Assembly: GCA_038502055.1 (NCBI GenBank)
Contig: JAXRKN010000045.1
Location: 766,501 to 830,500, forward strand
Origin: Tanytarsus gracilentus
Taxonomy: Eukaryota; Arthropoda; Insecta; Diptera; Chironomidae
DNA length: 64,000 nt
Direction of reading: 5' to 3'
In this document: positions 49,409 through 63,800 of the stretch, piece after piece
Layout: every line of letters starts with the position of its first letter
How positions within the stretch are numbered: position 1 is the first letter of the stretch
The notes under the pieces: model-generated
Told to the model about the DNA's origin: nothing
The model's input: only the letters and a program-made list of their open reading frames with translations
The model's database searches: none
Position numbers and translations under genes: made by a program

Positions 49409-51257
49409 ATGAAAAATTTTAATCACGCGATATTTTTAATTTCAATTTTAGTGCTTACTAAAATTCTTTGTGAATGTACCGAACATTCTTTTACTAAGAA
49501 AAAAAACATGATAGCTATTTTCGTCGAAGATTTAGGTTTTCATGATTTGAGCTTTAGAGGTAGCGGAGAAATTCCAACCTTTAATATCGATGCTCTGGCT
49601 TTTAATGGAATTTTATTAAACAAGTGAGGAATTTCTGTAAAATTTATCAGCTTATTTAAAAAGTCCCAAATAATTCCTGGCTAGATTTTACACTCCATCG
49701 GTTCCGCTTCCAAGTCGAGCTGCTTTCATGACCGGAAATTATCCACACCATACAGCCATAAATTCAATTCTTGACAATGAAATTTCGCTCGATGATCTAG
49801 AGGTGCAAATGGCTGGAGAAAAAATCATGCCCGAGTATTTCAGAGAGTCTGGGTTTCGCACGCGATTAATTGGTAAATGGTCGCTTGGATTTTATCAAGA
49901 GAAAAATTCACAAAAACATCGTGGATTTGATTCATTTTTCGGTTTTTTCGATCCACTCGGAATCTTTAACTACACAAACGTCCTTGATGATTTAACACAA
50001 GATGAAAACGCACAAATTGCGAATGAATTTACGCAAATGTATGCCACTGAAATGTTTACCAAAGAAGCGGTGAAGGTCATTAAGAATCATGATAAAAATG
50101 TTCCGCTCTATCTTCAGATAAATCACTTGGAAGTTCATGCAGCAACTGGTTTTCATCCGACCCGTGCCAAACCAGAGGATGTTGATAAATTTTTGTACAT
50201 TGAAAATCCCAAACGAAAACATCTTGCAGGTTGGTGGCTTTTGGGGTTGAAAATAATTTTATAAAAATTTTAAAACTTCTTTTAACAGCCATGATTTATG
50301 CAATTGACGAAAGTGTTGGTCAAATACTGCAAGCCTTAAAGGATGAAAATATGCTCAAAGACTCTATAATTTTTTTTGCATCAACCAATGGAGGACCATC
50401 CAACGGTTTAACAGAATCTAAAGCTTCAAATTTTCCACTTCGAGGGGTAAGAAAATTATAATGAAATAAACTTTAAAGTGTTCATCTCTAAAATTTTTCA
50501 TGCTCAGCAAAAGCAGTCGGCATGGGAAGGGGGAATAAGAACAAATGCAATTATTTACTCACCTTCTCTGCCACATGGAGCTATTCGCAATCAAATGATT
50601 TATGTTGCAGATTTACTGCCAACTTTTTCAACATTGACTGGTGCAAACTTCAAAATTGATTTAGATATCGATGGACTCGATCAAACTGACGTTTTGCTAC
50701 AAAAATCGACAGAGATTAGGAAAGAGATTGTGACAATTGATCCACTCGGATTTAGCTCTTACATCTACAAGGGATATAAAATTCTTAATGGAACTGCACC
50801 TGATGGCATCACGTTTGTTGATGGCATGTACGATGTTCATCTTGGTTCAAACAACAACAGCAATCATAATGCAGAATTCTACATTGACAACGTTTTAAAC
50901 TCTCAAGTTGCGGAAATTTTAAATTCAAGTTTAAATTCGGAAAATGTTGAAGAGCTCAAAAGACGATCAGCAATTCGATGTGGCTATGAAGGAAATCAGA
51001 CAAGTTGTGACCTAACAAAAGCATCTTGTCTTTTTGATATCATCACCGACCCATGTGAACAGAAAAATCTTGCTAGTGAACTTCCAGAGCTTTTAATGGA
51101 ACTAAGTGACAAATTTTATTCAGCAATCGATGACAATCGAAAGTTGATTGAGTTGAGTAGGAGCAAGAACAATTTAGAATGTAACGAGATAAGAGTTGTA
51201 AAGAAAAATTTGACATTAGAAGATGAGCGCCAATATTTGTTACAAGATTTACTTTAA
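49409..51257 (+). CDS. Arylsulfatase B-like protein with lost active site (pseudoenzyme)
   Basis: Exons 49409-49623, 49685-50229, 50289-50446, 50508-51257; 1668 nt, 555 aa, all in phase. Signal peptide (IFLISILVLTKILCEC). The sulfatase fold is recognisable along its length: MIAIFVEDLGFHDLSFRG, IPTFNIDALAFNGILL, PLPSRAAFMTGNYPHH, RLIGKWSLGF, HRGFDSFFGFFD, LQINHLEVHA, SIIFFASTNGG, QSAWEGGIRT. Nearly every catalytic position is changed. The formylglycine Cys/Ser of C-x-P-S-R is Pro79. The His of GKWH is Ser138. The metal Asp of DNGG is Thr286. The first Asp of the N-terminal DD pair is Glu40. Arg83 and Lys136 remain. A lysosomal or secreted pseudosulfatase is the best reading; the intact frame argues against decay. 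Confidence 0.87.
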
Positions 51258-52349
51258 ATAATTTAATTGTTATACTCAAACATTTCCATCAAACATAATT
51301 TCAACTCTTAGAATTAAAACAAAACTTTTAATCTAATAAAATCAATTTAAATCACAGCTAATAAATATTCAATCGAATTTACTTTCATAGATTTTTCGTG
51401 AAATCCATTTCTATACCAAATTAAGGTCGTTGCGACATGAGAGCTGCCGTCGTCTATTAAAAATTCACATCATGCATTGTTGTCCCTTTAAAAACGTATA
51501 TAATATAAATTTCTCTTCAAACATGATGAAACGAATAAAAACGGACGAGAATGAATGTGGAACATTTTAATGCTTTCATTTCAATCGCTCGCCATCATAT
51601 GCCAGGGTTTGTTGGAGCTCAGAAAAAGGTTCTCTCTTAAAGTATTCGATGAAAAGTGAAAATGGTTCATTTTACAACAATTGATCGTCATGTGAGAGGA
51701 GGATGTCCCCAGTTCGATTGAAATGTCAAAGTATGAAATGAAAAGAAAGAAGAAGCCAATAAAACTTGATTTTTGAGACGTTTTTAGAAACAAGATTAAG
51801 ATGAAGATTATTTTACTTTTAAACGACACGATGCGATGCGAGGGGAGCATTAAAAACTTAATCAAAAAAAAAATATTTTGAATTTAAACAAGTTCTAAAA
51901 TTAAGTCCATGATTTCAAGCTTTTAAATTTTTTAATAAATTTTTAAAAATTTAAGTGTCCGCTCGTTGCTGTCTACATAATTTCCTCTTTTTAAAAATAA
52001 ACAATTCTCCAGCTGATTTGACTGTACTTATCTCATGCACTACGACAACAAAAAAAATATAAATTATCCACTCAAAATGCCACTCAAACAACTTTGATAA
52101 GATAATCGAAATTTCGAACAAAATTTTTTATTTTAAATCTCAATTAATATTTTAGTCGTTCTGTAGCGTTTGATGAGTGCACATAACTAAAATAAAAAAA
52201 ATGATGAAACTTTTGTTGTTCTTCCGTCAGAAAAATCTTTTCAACAGTACCTTTTTGAGTGTTTGTACAAGAAAGTAAGAAGAAAAAAGATATGGAAAAA
52301 ATGGTTCAACAAGTTCTCAATTTCTCCCTAAAGTTGTTCAACACTTCAG
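51258..52349. other. Intergenic region and probable missing first exon of the acyl-CoA synthetase
   Basis: No clear coding exon. The start codon and mitochondrial targeting exon of the downstream synthetase should lie here. ATG codons at 51523 and 52293 are candidates, but none joins convincingly; a frame from 52293 ends at a TGA unless a very short intron is assumed. Confidence 0.4.
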
Positions 52350-54885
52350 CAGCTGCATGGGGGTTTGAGTTACGTTCACAAGTTAGGCAATGAACCATTA
52401 AAATATTTGAACATTGGGCAAATCATGAGGTCGACGGTAAACAAATATCCGACCAGAGAGTTGATCGTCTCCTGTGATGAAAATATTCGAACGACATTTG
52501 AGGAGGCGGCATGGAAGGTTTGAAAAAGTCATACATATATTATATATTTGAGTGCTTTCATAATCTCAAAGGAGTATCCGATTGATAGGCAGATAAATTG
52601 GCAGCAGGTCTATTTAATATCGGTCTCGAGAGGGAAGATAAAGTCGCCATTTGGGCACCGAATTTTGAGTTTTGGGCTATCAGTATGTTGGCTATTGCTC
52701 GGGCTGGTATGGTTTGCGTATGTATTTGAAATATTGGGTAGAAAATTTCGTATGGTAATTTTGAGAGAATTTTAAAATTTCTACAACAAAATTTAATTCA
52801 CAGTACAATAATTATAAAATTTGTGTAACATTTATTTAAGAAATGAACTTGATTTTTTAAATTAACTCAAATTTACCGCAACATAATCAGCTGAAAATTT
52901 TTCACTCACCCGCATAATTTCTCTATCACTTCCATTTACACAAAAGGTCACTTTGAATCCAGCTTATCAACTGCCAGAATTAGATTTTTGCATCCGAAAA
53001 GCTAACATCAAAGCTATTATTGCACCGGAGGAATTTCGCAAACAGAAGCATTATGATATGTTAACGAAACTCTTACACGATACAAAAGATGATAATGCAA
53101 TAAATCCATTGAGGAATATCATTATCAAGAGCGATAAGAAATTAACGTAAATATCGTTGGCACTTGGTGATAGAATTTTTCATTTCATAAGTTAAAAAAC
53201 GTTAAATTTCTAGAACTTTACAAAGCTAGATAGATTCATTATTTAACTATCGCTTTTTCACTCAATCCCCACTCTCATTGACCCGTATGCATATTATTTT
53301 ATAGCCACGCACTTAACTATGACGACCTGCTGAATGCCTCCTCCGAGAGCGATATCGCTCTGGTTGACAAATTGCAGGCAGAAATTTCACCTGATTCTTG
53401 CGCAAACATCCAATTTACTTCGGGTACAACGGGCTCACCAAAAGCCGCCCGAATAAGCCACTTCAGTCTGGTCAACAATGGCTATGATATGGGTTTGTGT
53501 TTTATTTATGCAAATTTACGCATCGCTCTAGTTTCAATTTTATGCACCACTAAAAACATTCTCTTTTGTTCTTTTTACACACACACGTAGGCAAGCGATT
53601 GGAGTTCGATAAAACTTTATTTAGAGTTTGTGTTAACAATCCATTGTTTCATGCCTACGGAACAGCGATTTCGATTATGGTGGCAGTGACTCATGGATGC
53701 TGTTTGGTTCTTCCCTCGCCGCACTTTACGCCCGAGCGGTCACTCGATGCTATAGTGAATGAAAAATGCAACGTAATTTATGGAACTCCGACAAGTAAGT
53801 GTTAATTTAGAAAGTCTCCAATGAACTATGAACGATTTTTTGTGATTTTTCGTTTAAAAAAATTTCAAAAAATATAAAAAGAAAATTTTATTTCATCACT
53901 CAAATAATTTGTGTTCATGATGAAAATTAGTATTTTTCGTGCTATAAAAGATTTTAAAATTTAAATTTCTGGAAAGTATTCATTTTTTATCACTTTTTAA
54001 AATGATTTCAGTGTATGTCGATTTGATTGCAAAACGAAAGGAATTGAAGACTGAATTACCTGAAATTGAAATAGCAAATACAGCCGGTGCAATTTGCTCG
54101 CCACAACTTGTCATAGACATTCAAAAAGAGCTCAATGTGAAAAAAGTTCGGTCAATGTATGGAGCGACTGAAGTGACTTCAGCATGTTTTCAATCAATGC
54201 CTGACGATAAAAATGAGACTCTTCTGAACTCAGTCGGATTAGTTAGTGATCATGTTGAAGCTAAAGTGGTTGATGAAAATGGGTTGACTGTGCCTTTTGG
54301 TGAACGTGGAGAACTTTGTATTCGAAGCTACTTAAACTTAATTGATTTTTATGATGATGAGAAAAAGACTAAAGAAGTGCTTTGTATCAACGGATGGTAT
54401 AGAACAGGAGATCAATTTGTTCTTAATGAGAATGGATATGGACAAATTGTGGGTCGAGTTAAGGAAATGATTATAAGAGGCGGTGAAAATATTTTTCCGA
54501 AAGAAATCGAAGATTTTTTAAACTCTCATGAAGATATTAAGGAAACTCACGTCATTGGTAAGTAGCCAATTTTTTTGAGCTCGTCTAAAAAATTATAAAA
54601 TCTATTTGATTTTATGCAGGTGTGGCCGACATTCGCATGGGTGAAGAAGTTGTCGCTTTTATCCGATTAAATGACGAAAATCAATCAATTTCGCACAATG
54701 ACATCAAAGAATTTTGTAAAGGTCGACTTTCACACTTCAAAATCCCCCGGTACATTATCATTGTTGACGAGTTTCCACGCACGTTGTCAGGAAAGGTTCA
54801 AAAATTCAAATTTACAGAAGTTTTTGAGGACAGAATACAAAAAACGATGAAAATCGAGAAAGTTAAAGTTGTTTTCGAAAGCTAA
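52350..54885 (+). CDS. Medium-chain acyl-CoA synthetase, ACSF2-like (5' end unresolved)
   Basis: Adenylate-forming enzyme that activates fatty acids to acyl-CoA, mitochondrial in ACSF2. Exons: 52350-52517 (start is an acceptor, not the ATG), 52589-52717, 52947-53146, 53305-53492, 53591-53794, 54012-54557, 54620-54885; 1701 nt, at least 566 aa. Visible in order: LSYVHKLGNEPL and IGQIM; VAIWAPNFEFWAI; VTLNPAYQLPELDF; the AMP-binding P-loop IQFTSGTTGSPKAARISH; NPLFHAYG; VIYGTPT; MYGATEVTS; GWYRTGDQF; VGRVKEMIIRGGENIFPKEIEDF; and SGKVQKFKFTE with the catalytic Lys. Internal phases all agree. Family and motifs are intact, so it is probably active. Upstream of 52350 the frame is closed by a TAA, so at least one more 5' exon must exist. 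Confidence 0.85.
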
Positions 54886-57800
54886 ACTCATTCAATCTTC
54901 CAAATTACCATCCGAAATCTTGATTCAATTTTCTGCTTTTTGTGAGCTTTTTCAACTTATTTTTGAGGAAAATTTTCATCTTTGCATTAGGAGAATACGT
55001 GAATGAGCGTGCATTGTGGAAATAAGAAGCACTCTTAAGATGGAAAAATATGCAAGATATGTAAACCTCAGAAAATTGTATATTCAAAAATATAAAAAAA
55101 TTTAAACATTCTATTTTATAAAAATGTGACCATTTTTGATAAAAACTTAACTTTATTGCTAGAGTCATACTCCCTTTGCTCAAAAAACACACTCTTAGAG
55201 TTTACACGAAATGCTGGAGAAAAACTTTTTGCAATTGCACATAAAGCTTTTCATTCGAATATCTCTCCAATAAGTTGCACTCAATACAGGCGACAGAACC
55301 AACTTCGACCAGAACATTTTCTACCACTCAAAATTCCATTAGAAAATTTCCTTCGACATTCACTTGAGAAATTTGATTTGAATAAAAGTTATTTGCAGCT
55401 ACTGAGAATTGATGTAAGCTTCACAGCATCACAATAGCAGCATAAGACCCAATTTACGGTAACTTCTGTGTGAAAATGATGTTCGAAAAGGGAAAAATGC
55501 TTTAGGAAAATTGAAAATCCTGACAACAATCCGATTAGGCTAATTTGAATTGCTTCTTCTACTTGGAATTTTCAATTGCCAATTTTTCTTGTTTCAGGAT
55601 TTATTTGTTTGTGGGAATTCGTATGTTTATGACGTGAATTGTAATGCGAATTATGATTTGCTGCCTAAAGCAATGTTTAAGTAAAAAAAGGGGGAAATTT
55701 TACAACTGCCAGATTTTATTCTTAAAAATTTACTTTCAATAATAAATTTTTAAATTTTTTTTCGAGCAAAGTAAAATGAATTTTTCGGGATGTCATTCAA
55801 AATTAAATTTGGTTTTCTTTAAAAATATTTTTTGCTAAAATTAATTTAAATTTTAAGGTTAAATTGTAAGAAATGAATTTTAATAATTTCAATAATAAAT
55901 TTTCAAATTATTTTTTTAATTTATTTGTTTTTCATTGCAAATTGTTGGAGGAAGTTCAGCATCAAATTATTGTTATATCAATACATTTTCAACAATTATT
56001 TTTATATTCAATAATGTCCTACGAATATATGAAATTGAAATGAGGAGTGTGAGTGAGAAAAACAATTCGATAGGCAATAAGTTATGTCATAAATAATTCA
56101 TCTCGCATGCCTATTACAATATTTTCTTTCTTCTCTTCCCAAGAATATTTTTTATTTATCTTCTGCTTGCATATAAAAAAGACTTCGCAGAGAGAAGTAA
56201 AATATTTCCATGGTTTGAGGGTGCACTTGGCATAATTTTATAAAACGAAGAATGTTTTTTCAATCGACATTTCCGCTACCATTTGCTCACTTCGGAATGA
56301 AACATAAATATTTTTGTAATATTAAAAATTCAATAAACCATCGATGCCCCACACGCGAAAATTTTTCTCTCTCTCTCGTCCATAAATCATTCCATTAAGC
56401 TGCGCCATTTTTTATCACTGGGGAAAATTTTACGTGGGATTTGAAGAAAATGTCGATAACTGTTAAATTTCTTTTGCAAAAGTTCTTTGGATTTTTTTTG
56501 AATGGTTGAAAACTTTAATATAAAATTGGACATCGAGACAATAAAACAACCTTGTAAAACAACCCTTGAAAATGCTCAAATAAAATCAAACAATCATCTT
56601 TATCTTTTTTAAGTAAATTTTTTCTTCTTAATAAGACCTGAAATCGACGGCAGCAAACAAGAACAGCTTATATGTGTGTGTTTGACAGCGAGACTTTTGT
56701 TCATCCTGATTTTGTTTCCCGTCAACTATTTTTTCTCTTTTTAATTTTTTCTTGCATTCACATCACGCATCAATATGAAAACTGCGAAAGAACTCTCTTA
56801 ATTTATTGTTTATTGTTCTCAAAACTCTTCCGAAAGCGAGAAAATGAGTCGAAAGTTCACATGGCGAAAGAAGAAAAGTTTTTTCAGCACTCTCTAGCAT
56901 ATAAAATGACATGCGACACAAAAGTTTTTTTATTGTGAATAAAGCATACGTAATGAGTTTTTTAGACGAAAATGTATGCTAACGCTAAGATGTGGAAGTA
57001 GAAATTTTCATCGCATGAAAGCAAGTTGTAAAGCCATCTTTCGACTGCAAGATGTGAGTAATTTCCGAGTTGGGAGTAAAAGTAATTGAATGTCTTTGTT
57101 TATGAGTGAACAGCTTGTGATATATTGAAAAGAGTCAAACACGAGTAGTTTTGCCAGTTAAATTTTAAATTTTGTTAAACATTATTTCCGCATATTTGAG
57201 ACAATGCAATGATGAGTTAATGTGATTAATTTTCAAAAAAACTCTCGTGTGTAAATCCTTTTTAGGTTCAATCAGGGGAAAAATCTTATTTCGAAGGATG
57301 TTCCATGGTCAGTAAATATATATATTCGACAAAAAATTTTCTGTTTGTGGCATTGAGTACATTTTCATGGAACATAAGATGCATTAAGAAACAATGAACA
57401 ATATTGACTTGTAGTTGTTTCCAAGAAACATTTATCAACTCTTCAAAACTTCAACAACCTCACATTAATGTTACTTAATTTGTAAAAATTTCACTAAATA
57501 TTAAGTCAATTAAGCAATTTTTTCGCCTTACTAACTCCTAATTTTCAAATTTTATGAATTTATCATTTCAGTCCTAGAACTGCCTTAGCGTTTGTTGATA
57601 TGATGATTAAACGTGGGCATAATTCATTCGCAGTATTCAAATAACCCATTTAGAACTCTTCATTATCACAATTGGCATTGTCTTTGTATGTGCATAGTAT
57701 GTTTTCAAGCACATTGCAATGTCTCTTGTTTTAAAAGTTTGCATTGGATTGTAATTAATTCATAAAATTAATTAATAAAATTTTTTAGGAATTGTTAACG

Positions 57801-60800
57801 ACTTTTATGAAAGAAATTTTTTAAATTTTCGAAAATTTCTAAAGTTTTCTTACCTTGTTTTAAAAATGCTCATATAGCTCATTCAGCTTGAGATTGATGA
57901 CAAGTTGACAACTTCCTTCTTCATCATAAACACTGGCATATTCGTATACATATACTAAAATTTTGCAACATAGATATATTTCCATTAATTCTCATGAGGA
58001 TGCAATTTCAATTTTAATTTCACATTTCCAACTTCCTCAGACCACTTTTTGTGTATGATAAAATTGCATTCGTAATGCGATGAAACGATGAAAAGGATGT
58101 GTGTTCTCATGTGACATTCATTACATGCCTCATGTGTGCTTAATGGAGTTATAGTAAGTTATGAAATGTGACGCGATGCAAATTGAAAAAAGGAAATTTT
58201 ATAAAATGTTTCAAGTGTGGATGTACTTTTAATTTAATTTATTTGCAAATGCATATTTAAAAAAATAATATAAAAGCGACATAAAATTGTATTTCAATGA
58301 TTCCTACTAAAAAAAACAAGTTTTGGTTTCGTAAAATTTAAATTAAAAATAGGTGATGCGTAAAACTTTTTTTAAAATTTCTAGTTTTCGTGAAAACTTT
58401 TGAGTCAAAAGCTCTCTAAAGAGTTCCACAATGAATTAGCAAAACTCAAAGCAAAAGGAAATTTTGTATCAATTTACGAAATTGCATTCGCTTCGTCTTT
58501 AGAAAATCAAAATTCTCTCAAACTCATTCCATATTCGTTGTTTATGTGTTTAAGATTACCGATGAACATTACAAACCCACAGAAGCCGACAGAATTCCTT
58601 CCTCCTTCTCAACCACAACATAAAACGCCCCCATCATCGTCATCACTTCGATGTCTCTATTGCAATTCTCTTTTTTCCGTCTTCTTCCTGTTGGAGTTGG
58701 ATGGTTCCCATGACAAAATATCTCAGTGAGTGAAGCATACGAGCTTTAGATGATGGGAAAATTTATCGTTCATTCTAGAAGGATTTTTAATTTGATTTAA
58801 AGTTTTAATTTTGTTGGATTTAATTTTGCGATAGTGATGGGTAAGAGAAAAAAAATTGTAAAAGTCTTTAATATATTTTTTAAAATATTTTTAATTAAAT
58901 ATTTTCTAAATTTTTATTTTTCATTCATTTTTTATAATTTTTTCGTAGCAATTAATCTCCTCACATCCCTTGAGCATTTAACGAATTAAACAAGCTGAGA
59001 GAAAAATTGGACATTAATAGACACTAATTTATAACAAAGTCATTGAAGAGTAATATTTTACATTTTTATCTAACTCACAAGCCACAGAAATGTTTTTTCA
59101 CTCTCACTCCAACACACTCAAAGTCGTCGACAGAGAGATGCAAAAAAAGCGAAGGCAAGATGGTGAAAATAAATGGATGGAGGGGAGAAGAAATTTACGA
59201 CTTGTGTTTGTAAGGTGATTGCAGCAGCCCGATAAAAATTTACCATCACCATAAGCATGAGAGCTGAGTGAGCTGGAAGAGAAAAATTGAGGTACCAAGT
59301 ACAAGTTGTGTGTGTGTTGGATCTTAACGAAAGAAGCACATTTAATAACACCTTATAAATCTTTGTCGAAGGGCTTTTCGTCCATCTCACTCTTGAAGGT
59401 TTCGCGTTGATTCTTTCCAAATTTTTAAGCAATATATTTTAGACTCTCAAGAGAACCTAACCTTAATCAAATTAATCTTGAAATATTATTTCATTTCGTC
59501 TTTTGATATATTTTTAACTGGTTTTGGCATTACATTGCTAAGAATTTTAATTGATGGTTTTTGGATAATAAAAGTGCTGAAATTTTTTAAGGTCAGAATA
59601 TGGAACGATTTAAAAGTCATATTAAATTTTGGATTATTTTAGATTCATTTAAAAGCCATGTCATGCTAAAAAGTGTTAAAGTATACTTTTCAACTACGTA
59701 CACATATTCATTTATAAAGTCCATCATAAAATTTTGCATATATCCTCTAGCATATCCTCAAAGGGGTTTCACATAAACTCATCAAAAACCTCGTTGCAGA
59801 AAAAATAGAAATGCAAATAAAGATGATGAAAAATAGTGAGCAATTAGAGCATCTCTAGCATTTTAATTCATGCTTGCATGCATCCGCAAAAAATGTATGC
59901 TTGAAAAATTGCCAGCAACAGTTTTCGGCAACTTCTCATAACACATCTCCATGATGGTGGCAATGGCATAAAATCTCAATTTGAAATTGTTCCTCGTCTC
60001 TTTTCATATCATTCAAGAGATGCAAGTATATTCTGGATTTTTTTATTGCCTTTTCATGAGAAATCCTCTCAGGAGATAAATTTTTTCTTTTCTCTATACT
60101 GCATTTGAAAAGGCAAAAAGGTATGAAAAGGACTCGCTATAGAGTGAAAGCAATTTTAAGTTGCTTTGAAAATGAAGAGAAAAACCTTTTTTTAGTCTCA
60201 AAATGGAGATGATTTTTTATGGCATTGCATTGAGATGTGAGAAAAAGGGGTCGAAAGTTCATTTTAAAAAAGCACTTCTCGATATTACTGTCGAATGTAA
60301 AATAGAGAACGAATAATTATGGGAGTTGAAATTTACATTGCTATGAATATAAAATCTGTGAGGAAATTCTTTTTGAATGCTGTGAATGAAAATTTTAAAA
60401 ACTTGTGGTGCGGTGGAGAAAAAAAATAATTGCTTTTTTGACTTTGTGAATGTTTTTAAGCATTATATTTTGTATTTCTTTGAACCATAAGTTTCTTTCC
60501 CAAAATGCGATATCTAATTTATTAGAATGATAAATTTCCAGGAAACAATAAAATTAATCTTCAAATATTTAAATTTATAGCACCTTAAAACGGCTGCCAA
60601 TTACTCAAAACTAATCTCCTCAAATTATTCACAACTCGCAATATGTCAGCAAATTTCCCCATACCTTCCTCAAACGCTTATATCTCTCGCCTATAACGCA
60701 TGATGAACGCAAGAAAAAGAAAATTGTCGAGTGCTCTCGTCGTCACACACATAGCATGTATTCATATAAAATGCTGCCGCGCTCTTTGCTGCAAAAAGTG

Positions 60801-63800
60801 TCTTCTGCGAAAATGATTCATTGCTGTTGCCATTTACACTGACGATGACACACAACTCATCGTTTGTGTCGCTTATAACTCATTCAACATCGTCATTGCG
60901 TGACTTAACTTCAAAAAGATGCTTTGGCAGCAGAGGCAGGCGAGAATAGAGTGAGATAGAGCAGCAACAGAAGTGACTTCGCACTTTATTGTCTTTGACT
61001 CAACTGGCAAGGAAGTGAGTGGAGCAAATCATGAATTGATAAGGCATGACTGTAGCGTCAATTATGTAAAAAGTATTTTTGAGCGATCGAGCTGTCATTT
61101 TATTATATTTTGAATTTTTTTCCTTTCTTTTTTAGGTGTGAATTTTATTGCTCATTATGTGAGTGGATTTTGCACTTCATGCAGTATTAAAATTGCACTC
61201 TTGGACGTGATGTTTTCCTTCTTGTAAATTTTGATCGTCTCTTCTACCATGTTTCGCCCCAACGGCACCAATTATTTGCGCGTCTTTCTCGCTTAAATGC
61301 GTGAACTTGATCAATTTTTACTGATAAAATGAGGAATAAGAAGGCACAAAGGAATCTGGTGCAAATATTCAAGGGATGGTGAATTTTTTAAAAGTTTTTA
61401 ATTTTTGTTTAAAAATGCTTGAATTTTTAATTGGGTAAATTTAGAATCTCTCCAAAAATAATTTTAAATTAAAAATATCATCCGTTGCGTATTAAAAATC
61501 TCTGCCATCCCTCACCCTGCGGTTTCCAAATTTTATATATTGAAAATATTCTCATTGATGATTAAAAGCTAAAAGCAGCGCATTTTGTGATACACCAAAA
61601 TAAGTTAATGCGCGAAAAAAATTTACAACCTGTTGTTATCACCAATTATACTTTATTTAAGGAATTCTCGCCGTTGTCTTATGCTTGTATGAAATTGTTA
61701 TTGTTGTTGATGTTTTTGTGTGGCATGTTTGCGAGATAAAAGGTGTTAAAATATTTTTTGATGCTCACACCAAAAATTACGTGCAGTGCATGGAGTGAAT
61801 TTTTAATTTAAAGAAGCTCCACTGAGTTCTTCTTGTGGCTGTTTTAAATTAAAAATGATAAATGAGGCGATAAAAAAGATGTGTGTGTGTGTGTGCACGC
61901 TGTTGCGATGTGTAAAACGATCCAATTAATCGACCGTAGAATTGGCAAGTCAACACTTCTTTCTTGCACTTGCCGTTCGTCATTTCTTCGTGTACATGCT
62001 TATATGAGGTGTAATAAAAATGTGTAAAGGAAATGAAGGGGAATATATGAAAGTGCCTTATTTAATGTGTTGCCAACATTACTCATTAATAATAATCGTA
62101 ACACATACTCGAACACACAACGTATATGAAAAAGGGAAGTATGATGGAATGCTAGAAGGCTTAGAATCATAAATATACAAGTTTTTTGAAAATGTAAAGG
62201 GAAATAAATTTGCTTTGGGATGAAAAGTAAGAAATATTGAAAAGGTTCATTAAAATTAATTTTAAAGAATATCCATGGTTTGAAAAGCAGCCCTTAAAAT
62301 TTATTCAAACATAAATTCAACAACTTTATCAAATTTTTGATTTCCAATCATTTTTGATAACCTTTTTTTCTTCACAAATTTTCACCCTTCCAAAATAATC
62401 GGCAAATTATGCTATAAAAATTTCTATTTCAAAATATTTTCCTAAATTTGCAGTCAATTTTGATGTGGAACTTGGTAGACCTCAATCACACGACTGTCAT
62501 ATATTGTTGAGGAATTGTTTCGATAATATTCATAGAGGAAAATTTTATGTTCTCAACTGAAAACTTTGTGAGAGAGTTATTGCCACGTAAATATCTTTGC
62601 GTTTTACGTTGAACGTATCTCACAAATTCTTACGTCAATTTCAAAACTCACCATAAAGACGTAACGTTTTTAAACATTCTCACGTTTTTTTCTCAACTCA
62701 AATGAAAATTCTCCTTCTTATTTTTCTAGTCCATAAATTTTACTCATTAATTTTTTTTCTTAGCTGGAGTGTTTTTCGAAGGCACATCTTTAGGAATAAA
62801 ATCGAAATAAGAAGAAAAATTTACGATTCTCGCTTCCTTAAATCAACTTGATGGATTTCACTCAATTCTTGTGTCATTTTGTTTTATTATTTGCCTGTTA
62901 TTACGGCTGTCATGAGATAGTCATTACGAATGGGTGAAAGATTCTTGTTGATTGATAAGAGTCGAAAACATTTATTGAGGGAGGGACAAAAAATATTTGT
63001 ATTCAAATTGCTTATAAAAAATTTAACTTTTCTAAAATAAATTAGTGTCTAGCCCTAGAAATATTCGCTCAGTATGAATTGTTGATTTGAGAGTTATTTA
63101 ATAATGAATTTTTAATGATGATGGTTGAAAAGCTCATTGCTCTTTTCCAATTTTAGTTGAGCACTTTTCATTTCTGAAATATTACAATTGTGACAATTGT
63201 TAGGAAATTTGTCATCCGTAGGCTTGATGATCTGGCTTTTGTTTACTTAATGAATGAAACGGAGAAAAATACGTCAACAGAAAATTCAAAGAAGAGCATG
63301 TTTTCTATGAGCCTTTCATATAGAAAAATTATTGTGTGCCACCCTTTTTTGCACTCGTACATGTGTATGGCTCATATACGCTTTCGAGTAAATAAAAGTT
63401 CCCATGTCGAGCGTGTACTCATTGTTACAACTTACATCACCTCAACTCTTAAAATCAACTGAGATTCAAGGATCGATCAAATTTATTTTCAAAAAAGAAA
63501 ATCAACTAATCATAATCTATTTTTTATCAAAGATAGACATTTGAATTTTGAGAAATTTTTTTTAAGTCTTTGCACAGACAGATAATATTAAATATTTCTC
63601 CCCATTGCATATTTACAATTGACTCACATTGAGTCCTTAAATCAACTTCAACTCGAAGTGATTTTTTCAAGCGTGTAGCATTGACATTTTTCATTGAATA
63701 GCAGCAGCGAGAAGGAGTGAAGAATGAAAAGAAAAACAAATGCATGGGAAAAATAAACAAAAGAACGCTTTTTTCTATGCGAATGAGAGGGTACAATTGT

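Noticed and set aside
55126..55437. 103-codon frame downstream of the acyl-CoA synthetase
   Set aside because: No domain, no splice context, composition like the surrounding non-coding DNA.
58400..58729. 109-codon frame with a Pro/Ser-rich segment
   Set aside because: No upstream in-frame ATG of quality and no domain; splice sites not convincing.
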